From NCBI RefSeq assembly GCF_036016195.1, contig NZ_JAYWTM010000004.1, positions 496,001-560,000 on the forward strand: a DNA stretch of 64,000 nucleotides. Direction: 5' to 3'. Numbering within the stretch: position 1 is the first letter of the stretch; each line of letters starts with the position of its first letter. Shown here in pieces: positions 52,323 through 61,502 of the stretch. A program made the translations under genes and the position numbers. The notes under the pieces were generated by a model. The model was not told the origin of the DNA and ran no database searches. It was given only the letters and a program-made list of their open reading frames with translations. The stretch comes from Brenneria populi (GTDB lineage Bacteria > Pseudomonadota > Gammaproteobacteria > Enterobacterales > Enterobacteriaceae).

Positions 52323-53678
52323 CTAGAGACGGGAGAAATCATTGAAAAGTGCGAGTCCCATTAACAACATCAGCAACACGGTGCCGATGCGGTAACTAAA
52401 GTCCTGCACACGCTCAGAAACCGGCCTGCCCTTCACTTTCTCGATCGCCAGGAAGAGCAGGTGTCCGCCATCCAATACCGGCAGCGGAAACAGATTGATA
52501 ATCCCCAGATTGACGCTGATTAAGGCCAAAAACATCAGGTAATAAATCAATCCATAATCCGCCGACATTCCTGCTCCCTGGGCAATCGACACCGGACCGC
52601 TCAAGTTGTTCAACTTAACGTCGCCCGTAACCAGTTTCCCCAACATACTGACGGTCAATTTCATCAGCTGCCAGGTTTTATCTGTCGCCTGATAGATAGC
52701 GCTAAACGGCCCGTACTGGCGCACCGTTCGGTACTCCTCAGGCAGCGGCGTTACGCTCGGCATCACGCCGGCAAACCCTTCCATCCTGCCACTACCGACT
52801 GACTTACTATCGGGCGTCAACGTTAGCGGCAGTGTCGCTCCGCCCCGCTCTACGTCCAACGTAATGCTTTGACCGGGATTATCGCGCACGGCGATCACGA
52901 AAGCGCGCCAGTCGGTCAACACCCGACCATCGACTTTAACGATGCGATCCCCGGCCTGTAAACCCGCTTTTTCCGCCGCCGACCCCGGTTGAACCTGAGT
53001 CAGCACCGCCTCAATCTGCGGCCCTTTGGGCACTATCCCCAGAGAGGTCGCAGGGTCTTGCTTATCCGGCTCAAACTGCCAGTTACGCAGATCCAGCGTC
53101 TTCAGCACCACCTGATTCGAGCCCGGCGACACCGTACCGACCACCATCTCGTCGTCGCCGATTTTACCAATCAGCGCCAAACGCGCCGTATCCCAGTCAG
53201 GCGTTTCGATACCGTCAACCGACTTTAGTTCAATTCCGGCGGACATTTCCGCCTGAGAAGCGATGGAGTTGGGTAATATTTCACCAACCACGGGGCGGAC
53301 GCCGGGAACCCCGATAATAAACACCAGCCAATACGCCGCTATGGCAAAAATAAAATTGGCGATGGGCCCCGCGCTGACGATTGCCGCACGCTGCCAAACC
53401 GTTTTATGGTTGAAGGCCTGGTGGCGAAATTCCGCAGATACGGTATCGACGCGCTCATCGAGCATTTTGACATAACCGCCCAGCGGAATCAGCGCGATAA
53501 CGTATTCGGTGCCGAGGCGATCGCGCCAGCGCCATAAGGCGCGGCCGAACCCGACGGAAAAGCGCTCCACCTTGACGCCGCAGCGACGAGCTACCCAGAA
53601 GTGACCGAACTCATGCACCGTAATCAATACGCCCAGTGCGATGATAAATGCAGCCAAACTCCAGAGGAAATTCATCAT
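52323..53678 (-). CDS. rseP: Site-2 zinc protease RseP
   Basis: RseP cuts the anti-sigma factor RseA within the membrane during the sigma-E response and removes leftover signal peptides. The zinc motif is H22-E23-F-G-H26 in TVHEFGHFWVARR. Two PDZ domains fill the periplasmic part (AEKAGLQAGDRIVKVDGRVL). The third motif, NLFPLPVLDGGHLLFLAIEK, gives the last zinc ligand. Starting at 53678 places the HEFGH motif exactly as in E. coli; a second ATG follows immediately. The length is 451 aa. Confidence 0.97.
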   Translation of the reverse strand: MMNFLWSLAAFIIALGVLITVHEFGHFWVARRCGVKVERFSVGFGRALWRWRDRLGTEYVIALIPLGGYVKMLDERVDTVSAEFRHQAFNHKTVWQRAAIVSAGPIANFIFAIAAYWLVFIIGVPGVRPVVGEILPNSIASQAEMSAGIELKSVDGIETPDWDTARLALIGKIGDDEMVVGTVSPGSNQVVLKTLDLRNWQFEPDKQDPATSLGIVPKGPQIEAVLTQVQPGSAAEKAGLQAGDRIVKVDGRVLTDWRAFVIAVRDNPGQSITLDVERGGATLPLTLTPDSKSVGSGRMEGFAGVMPSVTPLPEEYRTVRQYGPFSAIYQATDKTWQLMKLTVSMLGKLVTGDVKLNNLSGPVSIAQGAGMSADYGLIYYLMFLALISVNLGIINLFPLPVLDGGHLLFLAIEKVKGRPVSERVQDFSYRIGTVLLMLLMGLALFNDFSRL

Positions 53679-53700
53679 AAATATTCTCTAATGTTCCATC

Positions 53701-54558
53701 CTAAACGGCTTTAAACATTAACAACATCAGGCAGGAAAACACCGGCACGGCGGCCGTCAGGCTATCGATGCGGTCAAGCACGCCGCCATGGCCCGGAATC
53801 AGGTGGCTGCTGTCTTTTATGCCCGCCTCGCGCTTAAACATGCTTTCAGTCAAATCGCCCAATACGGAGGCCAACGCCGCGACGACAGAGCAGATCAAGA
53901 GCGTTGACTGCGAAATCGCCAGAGGCGCATAGCGACTGAACAGCAAAGAAATCACCGCGGACGTGACCAGCCCGCCGATAAGCCCTTCCCAGGTCTTACC
54001 GGGCGAAACCTTCGGCGCCAGCTTACGCTTGCCGAACAGCCGGCCGAACATATAGGCGCCGCTGTCCGCTCCCCATACCAATAACATGACATACAATAGC
54101 CACCACGCGCCGCTAAAGGGATTGATATCATAGTTATACTGGCGAAGAGCGACCATGCCCCAAAAAAAAGGCACAATGGTCATCACCCCGAAAACCAGCC
54201 GCAGAATACGTGAATGACGCCATAGCGATGCGGAAGCAGGATAAAACAGGACCAAAAACAGAGCAACAGCCCACCAGACAAGAGAGATCCAGAGCGCCGC
54301 GCTAATTTGCGGTACATGTATGGAATAGTGATACGCCGGAAGCGTCAACAGCATGATCGCCAGTAGAAAACCGCACAGAATCGCCAGCCAGAGCCGTTGA
54401 CCATATGAGGCGAACCCTGATAGCTGCCCCCACTCCCAGGCCGCCAGCATGCAAACGGCCAGGGTCACCAGGGTAAAGCCCAGGGGGGGCAACAAAAATA
54501 GAGCTGCAATAACGATCGGAATTAAAATCAAAGCAGTAATCAGGCGATACTTCAGCAA
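53701..54558 (-). CDS. cdsA: Phosphatidate cytidylyltransferase
   Basis: CdsA makes CDP-diacylglycerol from phosphatidate and CTP, the branch point of phospholipid synthesis. The 285 aa integral membrane protein has about eight hydrophobic helices. Its signature SMFKREAGIKDSSHLIPGHG and GVLDRIDSL near the C-terminus holds the catalytic aspartates. It is 10 bases after uppS and 22 before rseP. Confidence 0.97.
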   Translation of the reverse strand: MLKYRLITALILIPIVIAALFLLPPLGFTLVTLAVCMLAAWEWGQLSGFASYGQRLWLAILCGFLLAIMLLTLPAYHYSIHVPQISAALWISLVWWAVALFLVLFYPASASLWRHSRILRLVFGVMTIVPFFWGMVALRQYNYDINPFSGAWWLLYVMLLVWGADSGAYMFGRLFGKRKLAPKVSPGKTWEGLIGGLVTSAVISLLFSRYAPLAISQSTLLICSVVAALASVLGDLTESMFKREAGIKDSSHLIPGHGGVLDRIDSLTAAVPVFSCLMLLMFKAV

Positions 54559-54567
54559 AAGTTCCCC

Positions 54568-55329
54568 CTAGGATGCATCTGCATCGATAGGCGTTGTTCT
54601 CCCGAAGCGACGCTCGCGTTGTGCAAATGCATTCAGCGCACCTTCAAAAACTTGTTCATCAAAATCAGGCCATAGAACATCGGTAAAATAGAGCTCGGCA
54701 TAGGCAATCTGCCAGAGCAGGAAGTTACTGATGCGATGCTCTCCGCCGGTGCGGATCACCAAATCAACCGGGGCCAGGTCATTCAGGCAAACATATCGGC
54801 ATAATGCGTCTTCATCGATACCATCGGGACGCAGCGTTCCCTCTTGTACCTGCTCCGCAAGCCGCCGGACTCCCTGAATGATATCCCAACGGCCGCCATA
54901 ATTCGCGGCAATATTCAGCGTCAGGCCCGGATTATTTTTCGTCAGTTCTTCGGAGCGGCGGATACGCTCCTGTAAGCGCAGGCTAAAACGGCTGATATCG
55001 CCGATGATGCGCAAGCGGACTTTGTGCTTGTGCAGGCTTTTTACTTCGCTGTCCAGAGCCCGGACGAAAAGCTCCATCAGGGCGGTCACTTCCTGCGCGG
55101 GACGATTCCAGTTTTCACTGCTGAATGCGTAGAGCGTTAACGCCTCAAGTCCATGGCTGGCGGCGAAGCTTACCGCCCGGCGTACGGATTTCACACCAGC
55201 CTGATGACCGAAAATCCGCAGTTTTCCCCGGCTCTTAGCCCAGCGGCCATTGCCATCCATAATGATAGCGACATGCCGAGGCCCGGCGAATGACGGATTA
55301 TCAGCTCTTTTTTGATTATCGGACGGCAT
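54568..55329 (-). CDS. uppS: Undecaprenyl diphosphate synthase
   Basis: UppS condenses eight isopentenyl diphosphates onto farnesyl diphosphate to make the C55 carrier lipid of cell wall synthesis. The catalytic D25 is in VAIIMDGNGRWAKSRGKLR. Other landmarks are TLYAFSSENWNRPAQEV and DLVIRTGGEHRISNFLLWQ (diphosphate binding and the C-terminal signature). The length is 253 aa. dxr upstream is separated by a terminator, so uppS probably has its own promoter. Confidence 0.97.
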   Translation of the reverse strand: MPSDNQKRADNPSFAGPRHVAIIMDGNGRWAKSRGKLRIFGHQAGVKSVRRAVSFAASHGLEALTLYAFSSENWNRPAQEVTALMELFVRALDSEVKSLHKHKVRLRIIGDISRFSLRLQERIRRSEELTKNNPGLTLNIAANYGGRWDIIQGVRRLAEQVQEGTLRPDGIDEDALCRYVCLNDLAPVDLVIRTGGEHRISNFLLWQIAYAELYFTDVLWPDFDEQVFEGALNAFAQRERRFGRTTPIDADAS

Positions 55330-55394
55330 AACGAATACTTATATCCTCAAACAAGAAATACCACAGTCCTTACGCAACGTCAGACCCTGTCAGC

Positions 55395-55422
55395 GCAAAA
55401 AAGCCGTGAACGATCACGGCTT
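55395..55422 (-). terminator. Rho-independent terminator of dxr
   Basis: On the minus strand a 9-base stem AAGCCGTGA / TCACGGCTT with loop TCGT is followed by TTTTGCGC (T run from 55397). It lies about 105 bases after the dxr stop codon. Confidence 0.75.
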
Positions 55423-55527
55423 AGCTTCACCGCTGGCGCAAGAGCCTCGCTTAGCCAGCCGTCGAGTGGCGCAGACTATACCACCTCAACCCCACATGAA
55501 CAAATTGCGCCATGTGAATAACCCTGC

Positions 55528-56724
55528 CTAGCGCTCATAATACGTTAGCGCCTGCGCCGCGGCCTGCCTGGCCCAGCGATCGATGACCAGAACCTCATCG
55601 ACGCTGGTCGGCTCCGGCAAGGCGAGTCGCTCAACCACCCGCTGATTCACCGCAGCGATCTCGGTAAAACGGATCTGCGACTGTAAAAACGCGGCGACCG
55701 CGATCTCATTGGCCGCGTTTAGCGCCGTCGTCGCCGCCTGGCCCTGGTTACAGGCGTCAATCGCCAATCGCAAACAAGGATAGCGGTCATAATCCGGCGC
55801 CGAAAACGTCAGGGCGCCCAACCGACAGAAATCCAGCGCCTGCACGCCCGACTTCACCCGGTGGGGATAGGCCATGGCGTGGGCAATCGGCGTGCGCATA
55901 TCCGGCGTTCCCAGTTGGGCCAGCACGCTGCCGTCCGTATAGCGCACCATGGAATGAATCACCGACTGCGGATGGATGATCACTTCCATCTGCTCGGCGG
56001 ACGCGTTAAACAGCCAGCGGGCTTCGATGTACTCCAGCCCTTTATTCATCATCGTGGCGGAATCCACCGAAATCTTGCGTCCCATCGACCAGTTAGGGTG
56101 CGCGCAGGCCTGATCCGGACTCATATCGGCCAACGCGGCTAGCGACGCGTCACGGAATGGTCCGCCCGAGCCGGTGAGAACAATACGCTCAACGCCATAC
56201 TGTTCTAATGAAGAGTAGCCTAACTGCCGTTGAATTTGCTCAGGTAAACTCTGAAAAATCGCATTATGTTCGCTGTCGATAGGCAACAGTTGAGCGCTGC
56301 TTTGCACCACCGCGTCCATAAACAGGCGCCCGCAGGTTACCAGCGACTCTTTATTCGCCAGCAGCACCCGTTTGCCCGCGCGTATCGCGGCCAACGTCGG
56401 CAGCAGCCCCGCCACGCCGACGATTGCGGCTATCACCTGGTCGACGTCATCCAGCGCCGCCAGTTCGCATGCCGCCCGCTCGCCGGATAACACTTCGGTA
56501 CGGCAGCCGTGTTGCGCCAGCCGTTGACGCAATAACCCGGCGCAGGCTTCATCCGCCATGGATGCATAATCCGGACGAAACGTTAGGCATTGTTCCAGCA
56601 TCCGTTCGACATTGCGTCCTGCCGATAGCGCTTTCACTGAAAATTTATCTGGGTTTTTCTTAATGACCGCCAGCGAGCTGACGCCAATAGAACCAGTCGA
56701 GCCAAGAATAGTCAGTCGCTTCAT
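55528..56724 (-). CDS. dxr: 1-deoxy-D-xylulose 5-phosphate reductoisomerase
   Basis: Dxr (IspC) converts DXP to methylerythritol 4-phosphate with NADPH, the committed step of the MEP isoprenoid pathway that feeds uppS. The NADPH-binding GSTGSIGVSSL is near residue 8. Metal and substrate motifs are LLPIDSEHNAIFQSL near 148 and GSGGPFRD, HPNWSMGRKISVDSATMMNK and GLEYIEA near 184-235. The length is 398 aa as in E. coli. Confidence 0.97.
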   Translation of the reverse strand: MKRLTILGSTGSIGVSSLAVIKKNPDKFSVKALSAGRNVERMLEQCLTFRPDYASMADEACAGLLRQRLAQHGCRTEVLSGERAACELAALDDVDQVIAAIVGVAGLLPTLAAIRAGKRVLLANKESLVTCGRLFMDAVVQSSAQLLPIDSEHNAIFQSLPEQIQRQLGYSSLEQYGVERIVLTGSGGPFRDASLAALADMSPDQACAHPNWSMGRKISVDSATMMNKGLEYIEARWLFNASAEQMEVIIHPQSVIHSMVRYTDGSVLAQLGTPDMRTPIAHAMAYPHRVKSGVQALDFCRLGALTFSAPDYDRYPCLRLAIDACNQGQAATTALNAANEIAVAAFLQSQIRFTEIAAVNQRVVERLALPEPTSVDEVLVIDRWARQAAAQALTYYER

Positions 56725-56858
56725 TAAATCGCTCTGAATAACTGGATTTGATTACAGGAAGGTACACTAGTCTGAGACGATCGCCATAAAGTGTCTATGC
56801 CATTTATCGCAAAAACGCATGGCAAATTGATTCAACACCCAGGAAGACTGGCCTGCAT

Positions 56859-56905
56859 CAAAAAACAAAGCGCCGCCGGCAAGGATGATGCGATAGGCAT
56901 CATCC
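56859..56905 (-). terminator. Possible terminator of frr
   Basis: On the minus strand GGATGATGC and GCATCATCC form a 9-base stem with a five-base loop (56883-56905), about 30 bases after the frr stop. The T run (TTTGTTTTTTG) comes only after an intervening GCCGGCGGCGC, so termination may be partial. Confidence 0.45.
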
Positions 56906-56936
56906 CTTTCCCGCGACGCTGTATTAAACGAGTTGA

Positions 56937-57494
56937 TTAAAACTCCATCAGCTCGCTTTCTTTTTCCGCCAGCGCGGCGTCCACTTTTTTGATGTAGAGA
57001 TCGGTGAGTTTCTGTATCTCGTCCTGGGCGCGGCGTTCTTCATCTTCGCCGATCGCCTTCTCTTTCAGCTGCGCTTTCAGCTTATCGTTGGCATCGCGGC
57101 GCACGTTGCGTACGGACACCCGTCCCTGCTCCGCTTCGCCGCGCACGATCTTGATCAGATCTTTACGGCGCTCTTCCGTCAGCGGTGGCAGCGGAACGCG
57201 AATAACCGAACTGGCGGAAGACGGGTTCAGCCCGAGATCGGAGGACATAATGGCTTTTTCCACCGCCGGGCCAAGCGTACGGTCAAATACCGTAATCGCC
57301 AGCGTGCGGGAGTCTTCCACCACAATGTTGGCCAACTGACGCAGCGGGGTCGCACTGCCGTAATATTCGACCTGAATACCGTCAAGAATGCTGGGCGATG
57401 CGCGGCCGGTACGAATCTTGCTGATTTGGTTTTTAAAAACCTCTACGCACTTTTCCATGCGCGTTTCAGCATCTTTTCTGATTTCATTAATCAC
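56937..57494 (-). CDS. frr: Ribosome recycling factor
   Basis: RRF splits post-termination ribosomes together with EF-G. The 185 aa product matches E. coli in length. Landmarks are the first helix (DAETRMEKCVEVFKNQISKI), the arginine of RTGRASPSILDGIQVEYYGS, PLPPLTEERRKDLIKIVRGE and the C-terminal KVDAALAEKESELMEF. It follows pyrH after 137 bases containing two small hairpins. Confidence 0.98.
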   Translation of the reverse strand: MINEIRKDAETRMEKCVEVFKNQISKIRTGRASPSILDGIQVEYYGSATPLRQLANIVVEDSRTLAITVFDRTLGPAVEKAIMSSDLGLNPSSASSVIRVPLPPLTEERRKDLIKIVRGEAEQGRVSVRNVRRDANDKLKAQLKEKAIGEDEERRAQDEIQKLTDLYIKKVDAALAEKESELMEF

Positions 57495-57541
57495 GTTGTG
57501 AACCCTTGAAAACTGGTTGCCTGACAGGCCATGCCATCACA

Positions 57542-57618
57542 TAGCCCGGTGAATAATTAATACCAGCGTTAGCTGGCGGTATATGGCAATACTGCTGGTT
57601 ACCAGCAGCGGATATTAC
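57542..57618. repeat. Two tandem hairpins in the pyrH-frr gap
   Basis: On the minus strand CTGCTGG-TAA-CCAGCAG is followed after a few bases by ATACCGCCAGC-TAA-CGCTGGTAT. Both hairpins lie in the message between pyrH and frr. There is no T run, so they may protect or adjust the transcript rather than end it; this is inference. Confidence 0.45.
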
Positions 57619-57631
57619 CCTATTTTTAGGG

Positions 57632-58363
57632 TTATCCGTTATTACTGATCAACGTGCCTTCTTTCTCGCCCATGACCACGCGGCGCAGCGCGCCGGGTTT
57701 GTTCATGTTGAAAACGCGGATAGGCAGGTTGTGATCGCGGGCCAGCGTGAAGGCGGCGAGGTCCATCACCTTCAGCTCGCGCTCCAGAACATCCTGATAA
57801 CTCAGCGTTTCATGCAATATCGCGCTAGGATCCTTTACCGGATCGGCGGAATAAACGCCGTCCACTTTGGTCGCTTTCAGAACGACGTCAGCTTCAATTT
57901 CAATCCCGCGCAGACAGGCGGCCGAATCAGTGGTGAAGAAAGGATTGCCGGTGCCCGCGGAGAAGATCACCACACGATTATTGCGCAGCAGGCTGATGGC
58001 TTCCGCCCAGCTGTAATTATCGCACACGCCATTTAACGGGATGGCGGACATCAGCCGGGCGTTGACATAGGCGCGATGCAGCGCGTCGCGCATCGCCAGG
58101 CCGTTCATCACCGTCGCCAGCATCCCCATATGGTCGCCCACAACGCGATTCATGCCCGCTTTAGCCAGGCCTGCGCCGCGAAACAGGTTACCGCCGCCGA
58201 TGACCACACCGACCTGAATGCCCAACTCAACCAGTTCTTTCACTTCCTGAGCCATGCGATCCAAAATGCTCGCATCGATACCAAAACCTTCGGTTCCCTG
58301 CAAAGCTTCGCCGCTGAGCTTAAGCAGGATTCGTTGATATACGGGTTTTGCATTGGTTGCCAT
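57632..58363 (-). CDS. pyrH: Uridylate kinase
   Basis: PyrH phosphorylates UMP to UDP; it is the bacterial amino-acid-kinase-fold enzyme, feedback-inhibited by UTP and activated by GTP. Landmarks are RILLKLSGEALQG near residue 11, GVVIGGGNLFRGAGLAKAGM near 52, DHMGMLATVMNGLAMRDAL and GTGNPFFTTDSAACLRGIEI near 140. The length is 243 aa, with a slightly extended tail (TLISNNG) relative to E. coli (241). Confidence 0.98.
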   Translation of the reverse strand: MATNAKPVYQRILLKLSGEALQGTEGFGIDASILDRMAQEVKELVELGIQVGVVIGGGNLFRGAGLAKAGMNRVVGDHMGMLATVMNGLAMRDALHRAYVNARLMSAIPLNGVCDNYSWAEAISLLRNNRVVIFSAGTGNPFFTTDSAACLRGIEIEADVVLKATKVDGVYSADPVKDPSAILHETLSYQDVLERELKVMDLAAFTLARDHNLPIRVFNMNKPGALRRVVMGEKEGTLISNNG

Positions 58364-58473
58364 GGTGTTTTGTCCTACAGACTGTCATCGTATTGGGAGT
58401 TGTTACTGTCGCACCCCATCGCGATTTACCAGGATGTAAACCGCAAATAAATGCGCTGAAATTATTTTGGCTG

Positions 58474-58510
58474 GATAAAAAGGAACCGCCAACTGGCGGC
58501 CCCTTTTTTT
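58474..58510 (-). terminator. Terminator after tsf
   Basis: On the minus strand GGGGCCGCCA and TGGCGGTTCC form a stem with two G-T pairs and a two-base loop (58482-58503), followed by TTTTTATCC. It is flanked by a T run on the other side as well. It separates the rpsB-tsf unit from pyrH. Confidence 0.7.
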
Positions 58511-58514
58511 ATTA

Positions 58515-59372
58515 TTAAGATTGCTTACTCATCGCCGCAACTTCAGCGGCAAAGTCAACTTCAGCTTTCTCAATACCTTCACCCACTTCAAAACGGATGA
58601 AGCTGGTGACGTCGGCTTTGTGCTCTTTCAGCAGATCGCCGACGGTTTTGCTTGGGTCCATAACGAAATGCTGACCGGCCAGAGAGATCTCGCCGGTGAA
58701 TTTACGCATACGGCCTTCAACCATTTTTTCCGCGATTTCGCGCGGTTTGCCGGACTGCATGGCGATATCCAGCTGGATCTGGTGTTCGCGGGCGACCACA
58801 TCGGCCGGAACATCTTCAGCTTTAACGTATTCCGGTTTGCTGGCGGCAATGTGCATGGCGATGTGCTTGATCAGCTCTTCATCGGCACCCGTTGCCGCAA
58901 CCAGAACCCCGATACGCGCGCCGTGCAGGTATGATCCCAGGATGTCGCCTTCCAGCGCGGCGACGCGGCGGATATTGATGTTTTCGCCGATTTTCGCTAC
59001 CAGAGCGGTGCGTTGGTCTTCGAATTTCGCTTTCAGCGCGTCAACATCAGAGATGCGATCGTTCAACGCGGCGGCGGCGACTTCTTCGCCGAAGGCTTTG
59101 AAGCCGGCGTCTTTGGCGACAAAGTCGGTTTCGCAGTTCAACTCAACGATGACGCCATATTTTCCGTCTGCGGAAATATTGGTCAGAATGATGCCTTCGG
59201 CAGCAACGCGACCCGCTTTCTTGGCCGCTTTCGCCTGGCCGGATTTACGCATGTTGTCGATAGCCAGCTCAATATCGCCGCTCGCTTCGACCAGCGCTTT
59301 TTTACATTCCATCATGCCTGCGCCAGTACGCTCGCGCAGTTCTTTTACCAGGGCAGCGGTAATTTCAGCCAT
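58515..59372 (-). CDS. tsf: Translation elongation factor Ts
   Basis: EF-Ts is the nucleotide exchange factor for EF-Tu. The N-terminal domain has the family signature LRERTGAGMMECKKAL, and the core contains VELNCETDFVAKDAGF near residue 77, whose TDFV contacts EF-Tu. A later family motif, HIAASKPEYV, is also present. The length is 285 aa (283 in E. coli). It is the second gene of the rpsB-tsf operon. Confidence 0.98.
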   Translation of the reverse strand: MAEITAALVKELRERTGAGMMECKKALVEASGDIELAIDNMRKSGQAKAAKKAGRVAAEGIILTNISADGKYGVIVELNCETDFVAKDAGFKAFGEEVAAAALNDRISDVDALKAKFEDQRTALVAKIGENINIRRVAALEGDILGSYLHGARIGVLVAATGADEELIKHIAMHIAASKPEYVKAEDVPADVVAREHQIQLDIAMQSGKPREIAEKMVEGRMRKFTGEISLAGQHFVMDPSKTVGDLLKEHKADVTSFIRFEVGEGIEKAEVDFAAEVAAMSKQS

Positions 59373-59408
59373 TATCTTTTCCTCGGTTATCTCGTGGGGG
59401 GAGATAAG

Positions 59409-59435
59409 TAAAAAAGGGGGCCTTAGCAGGCCCCC
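59409..59435 (-). terminator. Attenuating terminator between rpsB and tsf
   Basis: On the minus strand GGGGGCC and GGCCCCC form a 7-base stem with loop TGCTAA (59416-59435), followed by TTTTTTA. It stands inside the rpsB-tsf operon, so it should be a partial terminator that lowers tsf relative to rpsB, as reported for E. coli. Confidence 0.7.
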
Positions 59436-59488
59436 TAACCAACATATGTCAATACCTGGTTAATAAGGGCTCGGAGGAGCCAGACTTA

Positions 59489-60214
59489 TTATTCAGCTTC
59501 AACTAAGCCTTCTTCCGCTTGTTCAGCCAGATCTTGCGAACGGCCTTCACGAACGGCGGCGGCAACAGCGTTCAGGTACAGGTTAACTGCACGGATTGCG
59601 TCATCGTTACCCGGGATGATGAAGTCAACGCCATCAGGATCGGAGTTGGTATCAACGATAGCGAATACCGGGATACCCAGGTTGTTGGCTTCTTTGATTG
59701 CGATGTGTTCGTGATCGGCATCAACAACGAACAACGCATCCGGCAAACCGCCCATGTCTTTGATACCGCCCAGGCTGTTTTCCAGCTTGTCCAGTTCACG
59801 GGTGCGCATCAGCGCTTCTTTCTTGGTCAGTTTGTCGAAAGTACCGTCCTGGGATTGCGTTTCCAGATCTTTCAAACGTTTGATGGACTGACGAACGGTT
59901 TTCCAGTTCGTCAGCATACCGCCCAGCCAGCGATGGTTCACGAAGAACTGGTCGCAGCTGTCGGCAGCTTCTTTTACCGCTTCGCTTGCCGCGCGTTTCG
60001 TACCGACGAACAGAATTTTGCCCTTGCGGGAAGCGATTTTGCCCAACTCGGCCAGCGCGTCGTTGAACATCGGTACCGTTTTCTCAAGGTTGATGATATG
60101 CACTTTATTACGAGCGCCGAAGATGAACGGCTTCATTTTCGGGTTCCAGTAACGGGTCTGGTGACCAAAGTGTGCGCCAGCCTTGAGCATATCGCGCATG
60201 GAAACAGTTGCCAT
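59489..60214 (-). CDS. rpsB: 30S ribosomal protein S2
   Basis: S2 binds late in 30S assembly near the anti-Shine-Dalgarno cleft, where it helps hold S1. The 241 aa product equals E. coli. Landmarks are MLKAGAHFGHQTRYWNPKM, FVNHRWLGGMLTNWKTVRQS, IKDMGGLPDALFVVD and VDTNSDPDGVDFIIPGNDDA. A structured leader lies upstream. Confidence 0.99.
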   Translation of the reverse strand: MATVSMRDMLKAGAHFGHQTRYWNPKMKPFIFGARNKVHIINLEKTVPMFNDALAELGKIASRKGKILFVGTKRAASEAVKEAADSCDQFFVNHRWLGGMLTNWKTVRQSIKRLKDLETQSQDGTFDKLTKKEALMRTRELDKLENSLGGIKDMGGLPDALFVVDADHEHIAIKEANNLGIPVFAIVDTNSDPDGVDFIIPGNDDAIRAVNLYLNAVAAAVREGRSQDLAEQAEEGLVEAE

Positions 60215-60350
60215 GATTACCTCTATTAATTAAGTATGGGGTTATGCCTCCACGTATCCCATCGCGCCGACCCCGCGGGCTTTATGCCGTTGGAGCACCC
60301 CGGCGAATGTGCCGATACGTGTGTGTTATATACACAAAGTGAGTTTTGGT
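60215..60350 (-). promoter_or_regulatory. rpsB leader with likely S2 autoregulatory structure
   Basis: On the minus strand the leader contains ACACGTATCGGCACATTCGC then CGGGGTGCTCC, and later GGGATACGTGGAGGCATAAC and CCCA. ACGTATC and GATACGT can pair over the intervening stem, and GGTTATG/CATAACC-type pairings flank it. Enterobacterial rpsB leaders carry the same blocks and are repressed by S2; E. coli also produces the T44 (tff) RNA from this region. The exact ends are estimated. Confidence 0.65.
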
Positions 60351-60573
60351 TGATTTAGCCGGGCGGTATTCAAAGGATAGCACCTGAAATCAGCCGGCCG
60401 AATCACCGGCGCGCTTTATACCATAATTCCCGGCGGCACACCAACTTTTGTTGCTCGCGCCCGCGGCGCCAAATGATAATTTGGCAAGCCAACGGCCGGG
60501 CTGATAACATACGTTATCAATTAATGACCCACTCTAATTCGTCGTTTAATTCGACACCTGCGGACAATATTCA
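60351..60573. promoter_or_regulatory. Divergent promoter region of rpsB and map
   Basis: No gene is present. The part next to the rpsB leader should carry the rpsB promoter, and the AT-rich part from about 60500 (ACATACGTTATCAATTAATG) the map promoter. I could not fix individual -35 and -10 boxes with confidence. Confidence 0.45.
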
Positions 60574-61362
60574 ATGGCAATATCAATAAAAACCCCTGAA
60601 GATATCGAGAAAATGCGCATAGCCGGCCGACTGGCGGCCGAAGTATTGGAAATTATCGAACCCCATGTGGTTCCCGGCGTCAGCACCGCCGAACTGGACA
60701 GAATCTGCCACGACCACATCACCAATAAACAGCATGCGATTTCCGCCTGCCTGGGATATCACGGCTTCCCGAAGTCGGTCTGTATTTCCGTCAATGAAGT
60801 GGTGTGCCACGGTATTCCCAGCGAAGAAAAAATCCTGAAAGACGGCGATATCGTTAACATCGATGTCACCGTCATCAAAGAGGGATTTCATGGCGATACC
60901 TCAAAAATGTTTATCGTCGGCAAACCGACGATCCTTGGCGAACGCCTGTGCCGCATTACGCAGGAGAGCCTGTATCTGGCGCTTAACATGGTGAAACCCG
61001 GCATCCGCCTGCGTTCGCTGGGCAAGGAAATCCAGAAATTCGTTGAGGCGCACGACTTCTCCGTAGTGCGTGAATACTGCGGCCACGGCATCGGCGCGGG
61101 CTTCCATGAAGAGCCGCAGGTCCTGCACTATGATGCCGACGACGGCGGCGTGGTGTTGCAGGCGGGGATGGCCTTCACCATCGAACCGATGGTCAATGCC
61201 GGCGATTTCCGCATCCGCACCATGAAAGACGGCTGGACGGTAAAAACCAAGGATCGCAGCCTGTCGGCTCAGTACGAGCATACTTTGGTGGTCACCGAAA
61301 ACGGCTGTGAGATAATGACGCTGCGCAAGGACGACACCATTCCCAATATCATCACGCATTAA
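60574..61362 (+). CDS. map: Methionine aminopeptidase type I
   Basis: Map removes the N-terminal methionine from nascent proteins. The 262 aa product follows E. coli closely: MAISIKTPEDIEKMRIAGR, ACLGYHGFPKSVCISVNEVV then CHGIP, GDIVNIDVTV with a metal-binding Asp, GFHGDTSKMF with the second Asp, REYCGHGIGAGFHEEPQVL with the metal His, and FTIEPMVNAG and YEHTLVVTENG with the glutamates. It is divergent from rpsB and followed by glnD. Confidence 0.98.
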   Translation: MAISIKTPEDIEKMRIAGRLAAEVLEIIEPHVVPGVSTAELDRICHDHITNKQHAISACLGYHGFPKSVCISVNEVVCHGIPSEEKILKDGDIVNIDVTVIKEGFHGDTSKMFIVGKPTILGERLCRITQESLYLALNMVKPGIRLRSLGKEIQKFVEAHDFSVVREYCGHGIGAGFHEEPQVLHYDADDGGVVLQAGMAFTIEPMVNAGDFRIRTMKDGWTVKTKDRSLSAQYEHTLVVTENGCEIMTLRKDDTIPNIITH

Positions 61363-61502
61363 TATGATATTGGGCCTGTTGAGATGACTGGCCAAGGCTG
61401 ACTATCCGCCGTCCCCGCGGCAGCAGGCGGGAACGGCGCGGATGAGGCCTGCGTCAGTTCGCACGTCGCCGTTATTTACCGCAATTTTTATGGGCTGCGC
61501 AT

